Counted from the first letter of the stretch, positions 1 through 8,492 are shown. The stretch is DNA of 64,000 nucleotides from CBDFKS01 sp965248905 (GCA_965248905.1 CBDFKS010000007.1:1736001-1800000), one strand, 5' to 3'. Numbers and translations: made by a program. The notes: generated by a model from the letters alone, not told the origin.

Positions 1-920
1 AGAGTGCCAGCTAAGCGGGTAGGTTCCGAACCGGATAGCTGGAGTTGAGTATCCTTGATATGGAAGCCGGACACCCCTTGGCCTTGGGTTGAATAGACCA
101 TCTTCTGGGCGTCCCGCGAGATGGCGGGCGCTCGAAACGATAATCCCACCCTCCCAAGAGACTGTGGTAGCTGTGGCCTCTCGTCTCCAGGAGAGGTGAG
201 GAACAGCTCACCTCCAAGATGAATCAGTAAGGAACTGTGAGGCTCCGCCCAACTGAAATAGGCGGGCATGCCTTCTAACAAGAATTCGGGTTCACCTGAT
301 GTACCAGGTGTAGTCACATACATGGCAACGGAAGTCTCCGTGGAGGCCAGGAATGCAAGATGCTTGCTATCCGGTGACCATTGCGTGTAATGGGAGTTGC
401 CAAATGCTACGGAGACTGTGTTCGGCCCGTTATCGAAGATTCTGGTCGCGCGTCCAGTAAGTGCATCCAGGACCTCGAGGGAGTAGGAGGGCGGACCTCC
501 ACCTTCCATGACCCTGGACACGGCCAGCTTTGTGCCATCAGGGGACCAGGTAGGCCACTCGTAACGAGCTCGCCTTTCGGATTGTTGAGCTAGAACAGGG
601 CCTGACGAGCCAACCCTGGTATCGGTATCGGTCAGCTTACGGACATCAGTGCCATCTGGTCTTATGGTATAAATGTTGCCATCCGACCCCAAGTACGCTA
701 TTCGGTCTCGTAGCCCATCAGCATCTCGTTCAGGAGCGGCGACGGAGGAAGATTCTTTCTTTGGAGCTTCACTCTGAACCTGTGGCGCGGTTGGAGCCCC
801 ATCATTTCGTTGGGTCGAATCTCTGTCCTGGCAGGCGACTGCTGCTACCAGCACCATCGCCATTATCAGAAGAAATCCCGAACCCTTGAGGTTCATCAGA
901 GCCCGTTGTATGGTGTTCAT
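1..920 (-). CDS. PD40/TolB-like beta-propeller lipoprotein, C-terminus cut off by window edge
   Basis: The frame is open from an ATG at 918-920 to the window edge with no stop, so only about 306 N-terminal residues are seen. The N-terminus has a charged start, a hydrophobic stretch (GFLLIMAMVLVAAVA) and a Cys at a lipobox-like site (AVAC), which suggests a lipoprotein signal. A Ser/Ala/Pro-rich linker follows, then blade motifs of the PD40/TolB type such as LGSDGNIYTIRPDGTDV and WPTWSPDGTKLAV. Such proteins are periplasmic or surface beta-propellers, usually for binding rather than catalysis. An internal Met nine codons on is a possible alternative start. The partner or substrate cannot be told. 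Confidence 0.72.
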   Translation of the reverse strand, partial: MNTIQRALMNLKGSGFLLIMAMVLVAAVACQDRDSTQRNDGAPTAPQVQSEAPKKESSSVAAPERDADGLRDRIAYLGSDGNIYTIRPDGTDVRKLTDTDTRVGSSGPVLAQQSERRARYEWPTWSPDGTKLAVSRVMEGGGPPSYSLEVLDALTGRATRIFDNGPNTVSVAFGNSHYTQWSPDSKHLAFLASTETSVAMYVTTPGTSGEPEFLLEGMPAYFSWAEPHSSLLIHLGGELFLTSPGDERPQLPQSLGRVGLSFRAPAISRDAQKMVYSTQGQGVSGFHIKDTQLQLSGSEPTRLAGT

Positions 921-1014
921 GTCTACGTCCCTACGGTGTAGAGGATACCACACCTATCCCGACAATTTGCACGCCAGGGTCAGAATAGCCTAATGGCATT
1001 TCGTCTAGTCAGCA

Positions 1015-2058
1015 TTACAGGGGCAGGGGTATTGCCTGCCCACTCTGAAAGCTTCGTGTGACGGCCTCGGTGAACTCCATGTACTGAACGCCTACCTCGA
1101 ATGAAGTACGGGTAACTTTCTCCTTGCCGCGAACGGCGTTAATGAACTCTTCTTCCACCCGCCACTTACCCTCTTTCTCTGGAGGTATGGGTATCTCTGT
1201 GAGCTGGCTGTCACCACGGCGCCCTCCCCAAAGAGCCAGGGATGGTGGCCCCTCCAGGCGCAAAGTACCTTCACTGCCAAACAGCCATACTTCACTGCCA
1301 GACGACAATCCGGTGACTGAACTGAAGCGCATGTGTGCCTGAGCGCCCGAGGCCATCTGACAAAGCACATCTGCGTGATCGGGCACCGTGATCACGTGGC
1401 TTTCACCAACCTCGTCCTTCCTCTGCTGCACGAACACCTTGCCCATGGCCATAACCTCAGATGCAGGTCCAACCCAGCGCATCATGGCTTCGTACCAAAT
1501 GCCCATTTGAAGGATGTTGTAACCGCTTAGATCCCGGCTCTGGCGCCAGTGGAACGGGCTTTCGGTTTCGACGAAGGCGCTGGGTGTAACTCGCATCTCA
1601 ATAGCCAGCACCTCTCCAAGAAAGCCGTTGGTTACGTGCTCCTGTATCGTAGCATCCACCTTGAAGGTCAGCGGGGAAGGGACGATCTGGGTAACGAGAT
1701 GAGGCTTTCGCCGCGCCGCCGACAGCATGTCATGGGCCTCTTGGGCGTTGAGGGCCATTCGCGCCTCACAGAGCACATGTTTGTCGTGTTCCAATGCTGC
1801 GAGGGTCACCGGGCAGTGCATGTAGGGCCAGGTACCGATGCAGATGGCGTCGGTGTCGTCAGCCTTCACCAGGTCCAACCAGTTATCGTAGACCTTGGGG
1901 ATCTCGAACTGGCTTGCCACTCGCTCGCTGGACTCCCGGCTACGGTTGGCAACGCTCACGATCTCCACTCCGTCCTGTTCACGAAGACCAGGAATGTGCC
2001 TTACCCGGGTGTTATCGCCTGCGCCAACGACGCCCACTCGAATGACTCCGTCGCTCAT
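1015..2058 (-). CDS. Gfo/Idh/MocA-family NAD(P)-dependent oxidoreductase
   Basis: The 347-residue product starts with a Rossmann nucleotide-binding motif (VGVVGAGDN, residues 8-16), and its length is typical of Gfo/Idh/MocA oxidoreductases, which act on sugars, inositols or their derivatives. The start has a purine-rich ribosome site (GAGGGGAGAC) just upstream. At the place of the family's usual C-E-K-P motif it reads CEARM, so the usual lysine is absent and the substrate or chemistry may differ. It is divergent from the dehydrogenase that begins at 2194, with about 135 bp between them. The substrate is not known. Confidence 0.85.
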   Translation of the reverse strand: MSDGVIRVGVVGAGDNTRVRHIPGLREQDGVEIVSVANRSRESSERVASQFEIPKVYDNWLDLVKADDTDAICIGTWPYMHCPVTLAALEHDKHVLCEARMALNAQEAHDMLSAARRKPHLVTQIVPSPLTFKVDATIQEHVTNGFLGEVLAIEMRVTPSAFVETESPFHWRQSRDLSGYNILQMGIWYEAMMRWVGPASEVMAMGKVFVQQRKDEVGESHVITVPDHADVLCQMASGAQAHMRFSSVTGLSSGSEVWLFGSEGTLRLEGPPSLALWGGRRGDSQLTEIPIPPEKEGKWRVEEEFINAVRGKEKVTRTSFEVGVQYMEFTEAVTRSFQSGQAIPLPL

Positions 2059-2193
2059 GTCTCCCCTCTCTAGAAGGTGAATTGATTGCTTCGATTATAG
2101 GGCCGCGTTTGCGTCCAGTCCAGTCGGAAAGTTCATGTACCCCTTGCAGGCATACCCAAGGCTGAGTAGTATTACTGCGAGGAGGTGTTGGAT

Positions 2194-3264
2194 ATGGCTA
2201 GCTACAACGTGGCTCTTGTACCGGGAGATGGTGTAGGCCCGGAGGTGGTGGAGGGCAAGAAGGTGCTGGATGCCCTGTCCGCTCAGGACGGCAACATGAA
2301 GTTCCAGTACACCTCGTATCCATGGGGCTCCAACTTCTTCAGGGAGACCGGCAGACTGATGCCAGAAGACGGCTTGGACCAGCTGAGGCCCCATGATGCC
2401 ATTCTGTTCGGAGCAGTGGGCGACCCTGATATACCCGACCACATCACCCTCAACGGCCTTATTCTGCCCATACGCCGTGGCTTTGACCAGGGGATCTGCC
2501 TAAGGCCCTCTTACTTATACGAGGGAGTCAACTCCCCCCTCGCCGGAGTGGGTCCCGGAGAGATCGACATGGTCATCTTCCGGGAGAACACCGAGGGGGA
2601 GTACGCCAATATGGGGGGATTTCTTTATCGCGATACACCTCAGGAGGTAGCGGTACAAACCAGTGTATTCACCCGAAAAGGTACAGAAAGGATTATTCGA
2701 GCCGCCTTTGAATACGCCCGCAAGCGCGACAAAAAACGAAAGGTCACCTCAGTGACCAAGTCCAACGCCATGGCATACGGCATGGTCTTTTGGGACCAGG
2801 TCTTCGTTGAGGTCGCGGCTCAGTACCCGGACATCAGCACAGAGTCCCTTCTTGTTGACCGGGCCTGTATGGACTTTGTTCGCGGCCCTCAGTGGTTTGA
2901 CGTTGTAGTGGCATCGAATCTATTCGGCGATATTCTAACGGACATCGGCGCCATAATCACTGGAAGCATGGGCCTGGCTCCCAGCGCGAATATCAACCCC
3001 GAACGACACTATCCTTCCATGTTCGAGCCCGTGCACGGCGCCGCCTTCGACATAACCGGTAAAGGAATAGCCAATCCCCTAGCCACCATACTGGCTGTTG
3101 CCATGATGTTGGAGCATCTGGGCGAAGAAGAGGCAGCCACCAAGATAAACAAGGCCGTGCAGCTTAACCTACATCAGGCTAAGGTCCGCACTCCGGACCT
3201 TGGTGGTAGCGCCACTACGAGTGAGGTAGGAGACGAGATAGTGCGGCTGCTAGCTCTGGTGTAG
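2194..3264 (+). CDS. Isocitrate/isopropylmalate-family dehydrogenase, tartrate/D-malate dehydrogenase type
   Basis: A cytosolic metal- and NAD(P)-dependent beta-decarboxylating dehydrogenase of about 356 residues. Visible family motifs are LVPGDGVGPEVV at the N-terminus, FRENTEGEYANMG (substrate arginine region), VTKSNAM (catalytic lysine region), FDVVVASNLFGDILTD (metal aspartates) and FEPVHGAAFDITGKGIANP (cofactor region). The stretch MGLAPSANINPE is more like tartrate or D-malate dehydrogenases than leucine-pathway LeuB, and no leuCD genes are nearby. A GTG nine bases upstream keeps the frame open, but GGAGG at 2181-2185 sits eight bases before the ATG at 2194, so that start was chosen. 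3-Isopropylmalate activity cannot be ruled out. Confidence 0.85.
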   Translation: MASYNVALVPGDGVGPEVVEGKKVLDALSAQDGNMKFQYTSYPWGSNFFRETGRLMPEDGLDQLRPHDAILFGAVGDPDIPDHITLNGLILPIRRGFDQGICLRPSYLYEGVNSPLAGVGPGEIDMVIFRENTEGEYANMGGFLYRDTPQEVAVQTSVFTRKGTERIIRAAFEYARKRDKKRKVTSVTKSNAMAYGMVFWDQVFVEVAAQYPDISTESLLVDRACMDFVRGPQWFDVVVASNLFGDILTDIGAIITGSMGLAPSANINPERHYPSMFEPVHGAAFDITGKGIANPLATILAVAMMLEHLGEEEAATKINKAVQLNLHQAKVRTPDLGGSATTSEVGDEIVRLLALV

Positions 3265-3300
3265 CACGATGAGCGGCGCTTAGCTCCAGCAACGCCGTCC

Positions 3301-3792
3301 TTACGCTTGATACCGTTGGAGAACTAATTCGATCTCGTCCAATATTTCTGTAAATACCGGGAATTGAACCCTGGTCAACCGTTCGTAGAATATTTGGTGA
3401 CCGGTGTCAGGGTTAAAGACCCTATGATGATATTCATCATGGTTTTCATGCAGATTATGGTATCTGAGAATCGATTGATGGTTGCGTGTCCAAGCAACAT
3501 ATCTATATATGGCGCATCTAACTTGCAACCGGTCGCCTGCGTATCGTGTCTCAAAAAGCTTTTCTACTTCGAGTACTACGTTTGATTTACAGAATACCCG
3601 CCCTTGCAGAGACAAAAATGTAACTCCCTCGAACTCGAAAAACCTGAATTCGAGGGAGTCTGGGTGATCATGGTCTACAAAAGGGTGTTCGGCTAGTCGT
3701 TTTTCGTGGATGGTTCGGTAGTGGTCGTAGGAATTCCATTCATGCGGGTCTGTTGTACGATTAATGCCAGAGCGTGATAGGCTTGCATCCAT
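3301..3792 (-). CDS. TumE/DUF6516-like toxin of a toxin-antitoxin pair
   Basis: A 163-residue soluble protein with a His-rich core (RYHNLHENHDEYHHRVF, then an FYERLTRVQFPVF segment) that resembles the conserved part of TumE/DUF6516 proteins, which are toxins of type II pairs. The start ATG is preceded by GGAGAT at good distance and lies inside the upstream 90-residue gene, so the two share 100 bp in different frames. Such tight overlap suggests translational coupling, as in toxin-antitoxin operons. The N-terminal third, with an aromatic Asp/His-rich stretch, is not recognised. The family call is by eye and moderate. Confidence 0.6.
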   Translation of the reverse strand: MDASLSRSGINRTTDPHEWNSYDHYRTIHEKRLAEHPFVDHDHPDSLEFRFFEFEGVTFLSLQGRVFCKSNVVLEVEKLFETRYAGDRLQVRCAIYRYVAWTRNHQSILRYHNLHENHDEYHHRVFNPDTGHQIFYERLTRVQFPVFTEILDEIELVLQRYQA

Positions 3793-3965
3793 TTGAGTAT
3801 CTCCGCTGTCTCACGAGCATCACCAGCACTAAGTTTGCGAGCCATCTCAGATGATGTCATTTCATATCTTCGCTCATACGTGTGGATTCGCCTCCGCAGG
3901 CCCGCAACAACACGACGCCCGTCAGTTGTGGATGTCTTTGGACCCGCTGCCTCCACTACTGTCAT
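3693..3965 (-). CDS. Putative antitoxin partner of the TumE-like protein
   Basis: A 90-residue protein with a helical core (RRYEMTSSEMARKLSAGD, then AEILKWMQAYHAL). This pattern, Tyr-x-Met-(S/T)-Ser-x-Glu followed by a Trp-containing helix, recurs in small proteins encoded beside DUF6516 toxins, where it is thought to be the antitoxin. The first gene of the pair has a strong ribosome site (GGAGGAGG ending seven bases before the ATG). Its C-terminus is Thr/Ser-rich and overlaps the toxin start. No DNA-binding domain is evident, so autoregulation is not shown. Confidence 0.55.
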   Translation of the reverse strand: MTVVEAAGPKTSTTDGRRVVAGLRRRIHTYERRYEMTSSEMARKLSAGDARETAEILKWMQAYHALALIVQQTRMNGIPTTTTEPSTKND

Positions 3966-4078
3966 TTATATCCTCCTCCGGGGGTTTACCCGGCTTTGAA
4001 TCCGCACGCTTGGGCTCGTGTCGAGGTCTTGGTCGTGAACCCAAGGCTACAGGAAAGATCCAGAGCCTAGTTGCTAAC

Positions 4079-4118
4079 GGCGGGCATTTTGCTTCTCGGC
4101 AGGGTGCCCGCCTTTCCT
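4079..4118 (+). terminator. Hairpin with short T-rich tail in a divergent intergenic region
   Basis: An 8-bp GC-rich stem (GGCGGGCA at 4079-4086 with TGCCCGCC at 4105-4112) is followed by TTTCCTATT. It looks like a weak intrinsic terminator, but it lies between divergent genes, where none is expected. It could instead be a leader hairpin for the downstream iron-sulfur gene or repeat debris. Confidence 0.3.
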
Positions 4119-4239
4119 ATTGTCTGGACAGTCTGCTATCCTGTCAAGGGTACTGAGACTAAATGCCCATCCCAATTGACACCCCCAAATTGATGAAGTA
4201 GAATTCCCACGTCCCCAAAATCCTGTGGAGGTGAAGTCC

Positions 4240-4701
4240 ATGGCCGGCATCACTGTCACTGTCAACGGAACCAAACACAGTAGTGATGTGGAAACACGCT
4301 TGCTCCTGGTGCAATACCTGCGAGACGTGCTGGGCCTGACGGGCACCCACGTAGGCTGCGATACCAGCCAGTGCGGCGCTTGTACAATTCATGTGAACGG
4401 GCAGGCGGTCAAGTCCTGTACCATGTTTGCCGTTCAAGCCGATGGAGCAAATATAGTCACCATAGAAGGTCTGGCCAAAGACGATCAGCTTCACCCATTG
4501 CAGGAGGGTTTCTGGGAGCAACACGGCCTCCAGTGCGGCTTTTGCACGCCGGGAATGATTATGACCGCTCATCAGATACTGGAACGGAACAAGGGCGCCA
4601 CCGAGGAAGAGATCCGACGAGGTCTGGCTGGCAACTATTGCCGCTGCACTGGTTACCACAACATAGTGAAGGCTATCCAATACGCCGCCAAGAAGCTGTA
4701 G
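4240..4701 (+). CDS. [2Fe-2S] small subunit of a CO/xanthine-dehydrogenase-type molybdenum enzyme (CoxS-like)
   Basis: This 153-residue protein carries both [2Fe-2S] motifs of the family: the plant-type cluster CDTSQCGACTIHVNG with a later Cys in VKSC, and the C-terminal CGFCTPGMIM and CRCTGYHNI. In the known enzymes this subunit passes electrons from the molybdopterin site on the large subunit to FAD on the medium subunit. The frame is open from a GTG at 4225, but GGAGGTGA at 4228-4235 precedes the ATG at 4240, so that start is preferred. The medium subunit follows after about 160 bp. No large molybdenum-binding subunit is in the window, so the substrate is unknown. Confidence 0.9.
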   Translation: MAGITVTVNGTKHSSDVETRLLLVQYLRDVLGLTGTHVGCDTSQCGACTIHVNGQAVKSCTMFAVQADGANIVTIEGLAKDDQLHPLQEGFWEQHGLQCGFCTPGMIMTAHQILERNKGATEEEIRRGLAGNYCRCTGYHNIVKAIQYAAKKL

Positions 4702-4787
4702 ACGGGCGTGTAGATTTGCCGTTAGACCAACCCTTGGCGAAAGTCCTGTCAATAGCTCCCCGGGAGGGATACGAACAGAGAGCAAGC

Positions 4788-4814
4788 TCGTCCTTCGACA
4801 GGCTCAGGATGAAT
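4788..4814. repeat. Dispersed REP-like sequence (CTTCGACAGGCTCAGGA type)
   Basis: The spacer between the two molybdoenzyme subunit genes contains CCTTCGACAGGCTCAGGATG. Related words occur at about 51841-51880, 60113-60176 and 62981-63043 in this window. Such short palindromic words are common between genes of many bacteria and are thought to move passively. Here only one arm is present. Confidence 0.5.
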
Positions 4815-4862
4815 GTCCAGTCTGGGTGAATGTACAGATAGATGTCCAAAGGAGGTCACGAA

Positions 4863-5726
4863 ATGGTCTCAAGCCAATTTGAATATTCGGTGCCTACCAC
4901 CTTAGCCGAGGCCCAGACTCTCCTCGCCAGATACGGCGCTGATGCCAAGGTGATGGCTGGGGGCCATAGTCTGATTCCCATGATGAAACTGCGTCTGGCA
5001 CAACCTGGACATTTGATCGACCTTGGCAAGATATCGGACCTGTCTTATATCAAGGAGCAGGATGGCGGCCTGGCCATCGGCGCCATGACCACGTATTACC
5101 AGCTGGAAAGCTCACCATTAGTCCGAAATAAATACCTAGCCCTGGCCGAGGCCGCATCTCAGGTGGCCGATCTCCAGGTCCGGAACAAGGGGACCATAGG
5201 CGGCTCCCTGGCTCACGCCGACCCAGGAGCGGACCTGCCTGCCCTGGTGATTGCTCTGGAGGGAAAGATACAGGCCTCCAGCTCCGGCGGTCAGCGCAGC
5301 GTGGACGCCAGCCAGTTCTTCTCCGACCCTTTCACCACGGCCCTGAAAGAGAACGAAATCCTCAACGAAATTCGTATACCAGCTTTGCCCGCAAATACGG
5401 GCGGCTCATATAAGAAGTTCGCCAACAGGGCCTCCCATTTCGCCATTGTTGGGGTGGCGGCCTTTGTCACCGTTGCCGGAGGCACCTGTCAGCGAGTCCG
5501 GATCGGTATCACAGGCGCCGGCCCCAGAGCTGCGAGAGCTACAGAGGCGGAAAAGGCCCTTGAAGGCAACCAACCCTCAGCAAACAACCTGGCCGCGGCA
5601 GCACAGAAAGCCACGCAGGGCATAGATTTTCTAGGGGACATTCATGCCTCCGCCGAGTATCGCCAACATCTAACCCAGGTAATGGCTAGCAGGGCGCTGG
5701 AGGAGGCCGTGAGCAGGGCTGGCTAG
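4863..5726 (+). CDS. FAD-binding medium subunit of a CO/xanthine-dehydrogenase-type enzyme (CoxM-like)
   Basis: A 287-residue protein with the two FAD motifs of the family, AGGHSLIPMMKLRLAQP near residues 34-50 and TIGGSLAHADPGADLPA near residues 110-126, followed by the C-terminal domain (VRIGITGAGPRA). It would take electrons from the iron-sulfur subunit encoded just upstream and pass them to an acceptor. The open frame starts at 4842, but GGAGGT at 4851-4856 places the start at the ATG at 4863. Gene order here is S-M. The next gene downstream is unrelated, so the large subunit must be elsewhere or lost. Confidence 0.9.
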   Translation: MVSSQFEYSVPTTLAEAQTLLARYGADAKVMAGGHSLIPMMKLRLAQPGHLIDLGKISDLSYIKEQDGGLAIGAMTTYYQLESSPLVRNKYLALAEAASQVADLQVRNKGTIGGSLAHADPGADLPALVIALEGKIQASSSGGQRSVDASQFFSDPFTTALKENEILNEIRIPALPANTGGSYKKFANRASHFAIVGVAAFVTVAGGTCQRVRIGITGAGPRAARATEAEKALEGNQPSANNLAAAAQKATQGIDFLGDIHASAEYRQHLTQVMASRALEEAVSRAG

Positions 5727-5845
5727 TCCGCTTCGATTCTCCAGGAAAGCTACCTCCAAACGCATCAAATATAGAGCAAAAGCACCCAAACCGGTTGGCG
5801 TTGGCTAGACTTGCGCCTAACTCGAAGACCCTCTTCAGCACCCTA

Positions 5846-6145
5846 ATGATTTCCGATATTTGCGCGAACTGTACTCGTAGTCTGCAACAGGGCAGGACTT
5901 TCTCCTTCAAGACGGCCCGGGGAGATGCCCTCAAGTGTCTGTACTGTGCCCTGCGACATAGCCCGATGTTGAGAAGGTCCTTGCTCACTGCCCTGGTGGT
6001 AGGAACGATACTCGTCCTCCTGAACCAGGGGACCATAATACTCAAAGGCTCCTGGCAATCATATCTGTATTGGAAAATCCCACTGACCTACTGCATACCT
6101 TTCCTTGTAGCCACATGGGGTGCTATGAGCAATAGCCGTCGGTGA
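5846..6145 (+). CDS. nrtS: NrtS-like small membrane protein with N-terminal Cys pairs
   Basis: Two hydrophobic segments (LLTALVVGTILVLLNQG and YCIPFLVATWGAM) with the intervening WKIPLTY match the pattern of NrtS, a small two-helix nitrate/nitrite transporter found in marine cyanobacteria and others. Before the first helix lie CANC and CLYC, about 28 residues apart, which could form a zinc ribbon. The frame is open from a TTG at 5795; the ATG at 5846 was chosen because it directly precedes the Cys-pair domain, but no clear ribosome site supports either. A strong terminator follows. The function is inferred from family resemblance only. Confidence 0.6.
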   Translation: MISDICANCTRSLQQGRTFSFKTARGDALKCLYCALRHSPMLRRSLLTALVVGTILVLLNQGTIILKGSWQSYLYWKIPLTYCIPFLVATWGAMSNSRR

Positions 6146-6189
6146 CCACGGATACGTGTAGCCAATCGTCTGGATGACCTCCATCCATC

Positions 6190-6225
6190 AAGGGGCTGAT
6201 GCTAGCATCAGCCCCTTCTCTTTTT
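6190..6225 (+). terminator. Strong rho-independent terminator after the NrtS-like gene
   Basis: A near-perfect 12-13-bp stem, AAGGGGCTGATGC at 6190-6202 and GCATCAGCCCCTT at 6205-6217 around a TA centre, is followed by CTC and TTTTT. It sits 45 bp after the stop of the NrtS-like gene and insulates it from the next gene. Confidence 0.88.
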
Positions 6226-6585
6226 GGGAGTCAGTAAACGCGTGGATGTGCTCCGATAGGTTCCACTATATGCTGATATTGCGATGGGCAAAATAAAGAA
6301 CTAAGCCCATCAATACCCAGGCCAAAAGGAGGACTAACATGGGACTGTTCGGAATGGGCGGGAAAAAAGAAGGTGGCAACGTGGAGGGTGGAGAATGGGG
6401 AAGCGACATGGTGGGGATGATGAAGATGTTGGGTGGAATGCCCCACATGATGCGCAAGCCGATGATGAAAGGTCGGATAAATCAGCTCCTGTCCTTGTCA
6501 GAGGAAAAGAGGCAGGAATCTGTCCGGGACATGATCGGAGCTTTCCATAGCCCCAAGGTCAAAGGAAAGACCAGCGAGAGCCTAG

Positions 6586-8144
6586 CAGCCCGTCCGAGGA
6601 TTATCTAACGGTGCTTGCGGGTCAGCGCCAATGGATCGCGACAACTAATTTTGCCGGTTGCCCCAGCCGGCCCCCAGATAGCTTTGCGAATAGCGCCGTG
6701 CTCACTACCTCGGCAAAGTTCCTGATGCGTTGGGCTGGCCCATCGGCCCGTGCTTTCCTGTGCAGATTGACCCCAAAGCGGAACAGTTTGAGCAGGTTGT
6801 GGCCGGTGCAGATCAGCGACCATTCGCCGTTCACCTTCTCCAGTCCCCGCAGCAGGAACTGCCGGAATCCCCTGCCCTGCTTGATCTGGCCGAATACCGG
6901 CTCCACAGTTTGCATCCGCAAAGCGTAGCGCTGCCGACCCCGCTTGGTCTGTAACTTCCGTCGCATCCGGTCCCTGGGAGACAGATGGCTGGGTATGCGA
7001 CCTCGGGGCGCGGGTGGCACAACCCGGCCGTGGCGGGTCTGCTCCGGCGCGACGAACGGGTCCACGCCCAGAGCATAGAGCTCGTCGACTGCCTTTGCCG
7101 AGTAATAGCCAGCATCGGCGGATACTTCCCTGGGGACTGCACCGACGTTGTCGATGGTCTCCTCCATCATCGCCGCAGCCTGTTGCTTATCCGAAGCCTG
7201 GTTGGTGGCCCGCGCCGCCACGATCACCTGGTGAGCGCTGTCCACCACCGCCTGACAGTTGTACGCTTGCAGGAAGTCCTTTCCTCCAGGTGCGGGGATG
7301 ATGCGCGACTCGGTATCGGTGAAGTTACGCTGGGCCTTGTCGTCGGGCACCCCCGGGTGATTACCACCTTCGGCCTCGGCCTGTTCGGCAGCCGCCTGCG
7401 CCTCGGCTTCCAGCGCCGCCATGGCTTCCCGTATCTTCTCCAACCGACCCTCTCGAAAGGCCAACTCCTGCGGCAACTCATCTCCACGCTTGTCTTTGCC
7501 GTACCGCCGGTCTTCCTCATCATCCGCTGCCTGGGCCTGTCGCAACAACTCCGCTACCTCCGCCGCCAACTGCGCTGCCTTCTCCTTCATCCGTTGGTAA
7601 CTCATCGCCTTATGCTTCGATGCGTTGGCCTTGACCTTCGTGCCGTCCAGCGCCACGTGCCCCAGCTTCACCAGCCCCGCCTGCTGACACAACGCCAGTA
7701 CCTGTACGAACAGGCCCGACAGCGCATCCACATTATCCTTGCGAAAGTCGGAGATGGTCCGGAAGTCCGGTGTGTTGTTCGCCGCCAACACCCTGAAGGC
7801 GATGTCCTCGTGGAGACGCTGGGCGATGCGGCGTCAGGACGCCACCCCCACGCAGTAGCCGTAGAGCAACACCTTGACCATCATCCGTGGATGATACGGC
7901 GGCCCGCCACGCCGTTCCCGCTCGTAGCGAGCGGTGACCTCCGACATGTCCAACTGGTCCACCACGTCGGATATGAAGTAGGCCAGATGGTCGTCAGGCA
8001 GCCACTCCTGCAACGCCGCTGGCAACAGCAACTGCTGGTCGGGTTCGTAGGAAAGGTAGGTCTTGCTCATCAACGACTCCCCGCTACTGGGCTGGGCCCA
8101 TCATACCCCCAAACACTCGCCAACCGTGTTTCTCGGACGGGCTC
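6586..8144 (-). mobile_element. IS1182-like insertion sequence, 1559 bp
   Basis: The ends carry matching 12-bp inverted repeats: AGCCCGTCCGAG at 6587-6598 and its complement at 8132-8143. The element is flanked on both sides by CTAG (6582-6585 and 8145-8148), a 4-bp target duplication. It contains one transposase frame on the minus strand that fills nearly its whole length. Because the frame carries a stop, the copy may not move on its own. Confidence 0.85.
6622..8070 (-). pseudogene. IS1182-type DDE transposase with an in-frame TGA
   Basis: The N-terminal part (YEPDQQLLLPAALQEWLPDDH) and the C-terminal part (LDGTKVKANASKH with a first Asp, VSADAGYYSAKAV with the second, EPVFGQIKQGRGFRQFLLRG with the Glu) match IS1182-family transposases of about 480 residues. 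Both parts are in the same frame; the only break is a TGA at 7834-7836, after GYCVGVAS and before RRIAQRLHEDIAFRVLAANN. A single TCA or TGG codon changed to TGA would explain it. Two products, of about 78 and 389 residues, would result, and neither holds the full protein. Sequencing error is possible. Confidence 0.85.
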
Positions 8145-8492
8145 CTAGTTGCCACGAGGGTTGAGATTATAGGTGAAATGCCGGAAGACGACCGTCGCAC
8201 GATTATCTCTTCGCGTGCCGCAGCCCTTAGGGTTGCGCCTGAGCTGGACGAAGCCGATCGCCGTGTCCAGGAGAAGGTGCTTCCGAAGGTATCAGAGCCG
8301 GCTCGGACGGCTTTCCTATCGTCCTGGAAGAACGTAACGAAGGATCAGAGCCACTAACCACTCATCACCGCTGGCTTTTCCGTGGAGGGTGGGCGGTAGC
8401 CCATCCTCTAGGGAACGATGGGATTAAGACCTTAGCGACAAAACAATAACCTCACAGGCTGCGACAAGCCCAAAGTAATCAAAGGGGTCATC

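Larger units (their letters stand above)
6339..8357 (+). pseudogene. Small hypothetical gene interrupted by an IS1182-like element
   Basis: The 5' part runs from an ATG at 6339 (AAAGGAGG upstream) to the insertion at 6585, with a Gly/Met-rich N-terminus and a helical stretch (INQLLSLSEEKRQESVRDMI). Beyond the element, from 8145 to the TAA at 8355-8357, the frame continues with MPEDDRRTIISSRAAALRVA and PARTAFLSSW. Removing the element and one copy of its CTAG target duplication joins the two parts in frame into a 151-residue protein. The two halves share a similar 'E(K/D)RR...(S/I)I' helical pattern. As it stands the 5' part reads through into the element and stops at 6608. The intact protein's function is unknown. 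Confidence 0.75.

Noticed and set aside
7834..7836. TGA as a selenocysteine codon in the transposase
   Set aside because: No reason for selenocysteine in a transposase and no SECIS-like hairpin seen just after it; a nonsense mutation is simpler.
6985..8148. Long plus-strand open frame of 387 codons
   Set aside because: It is antisense to the transposase, has an odd composition (Arg/His/Leu-rich) and matches nothing; it is a shadow of the GC-rich minus-strand gene.
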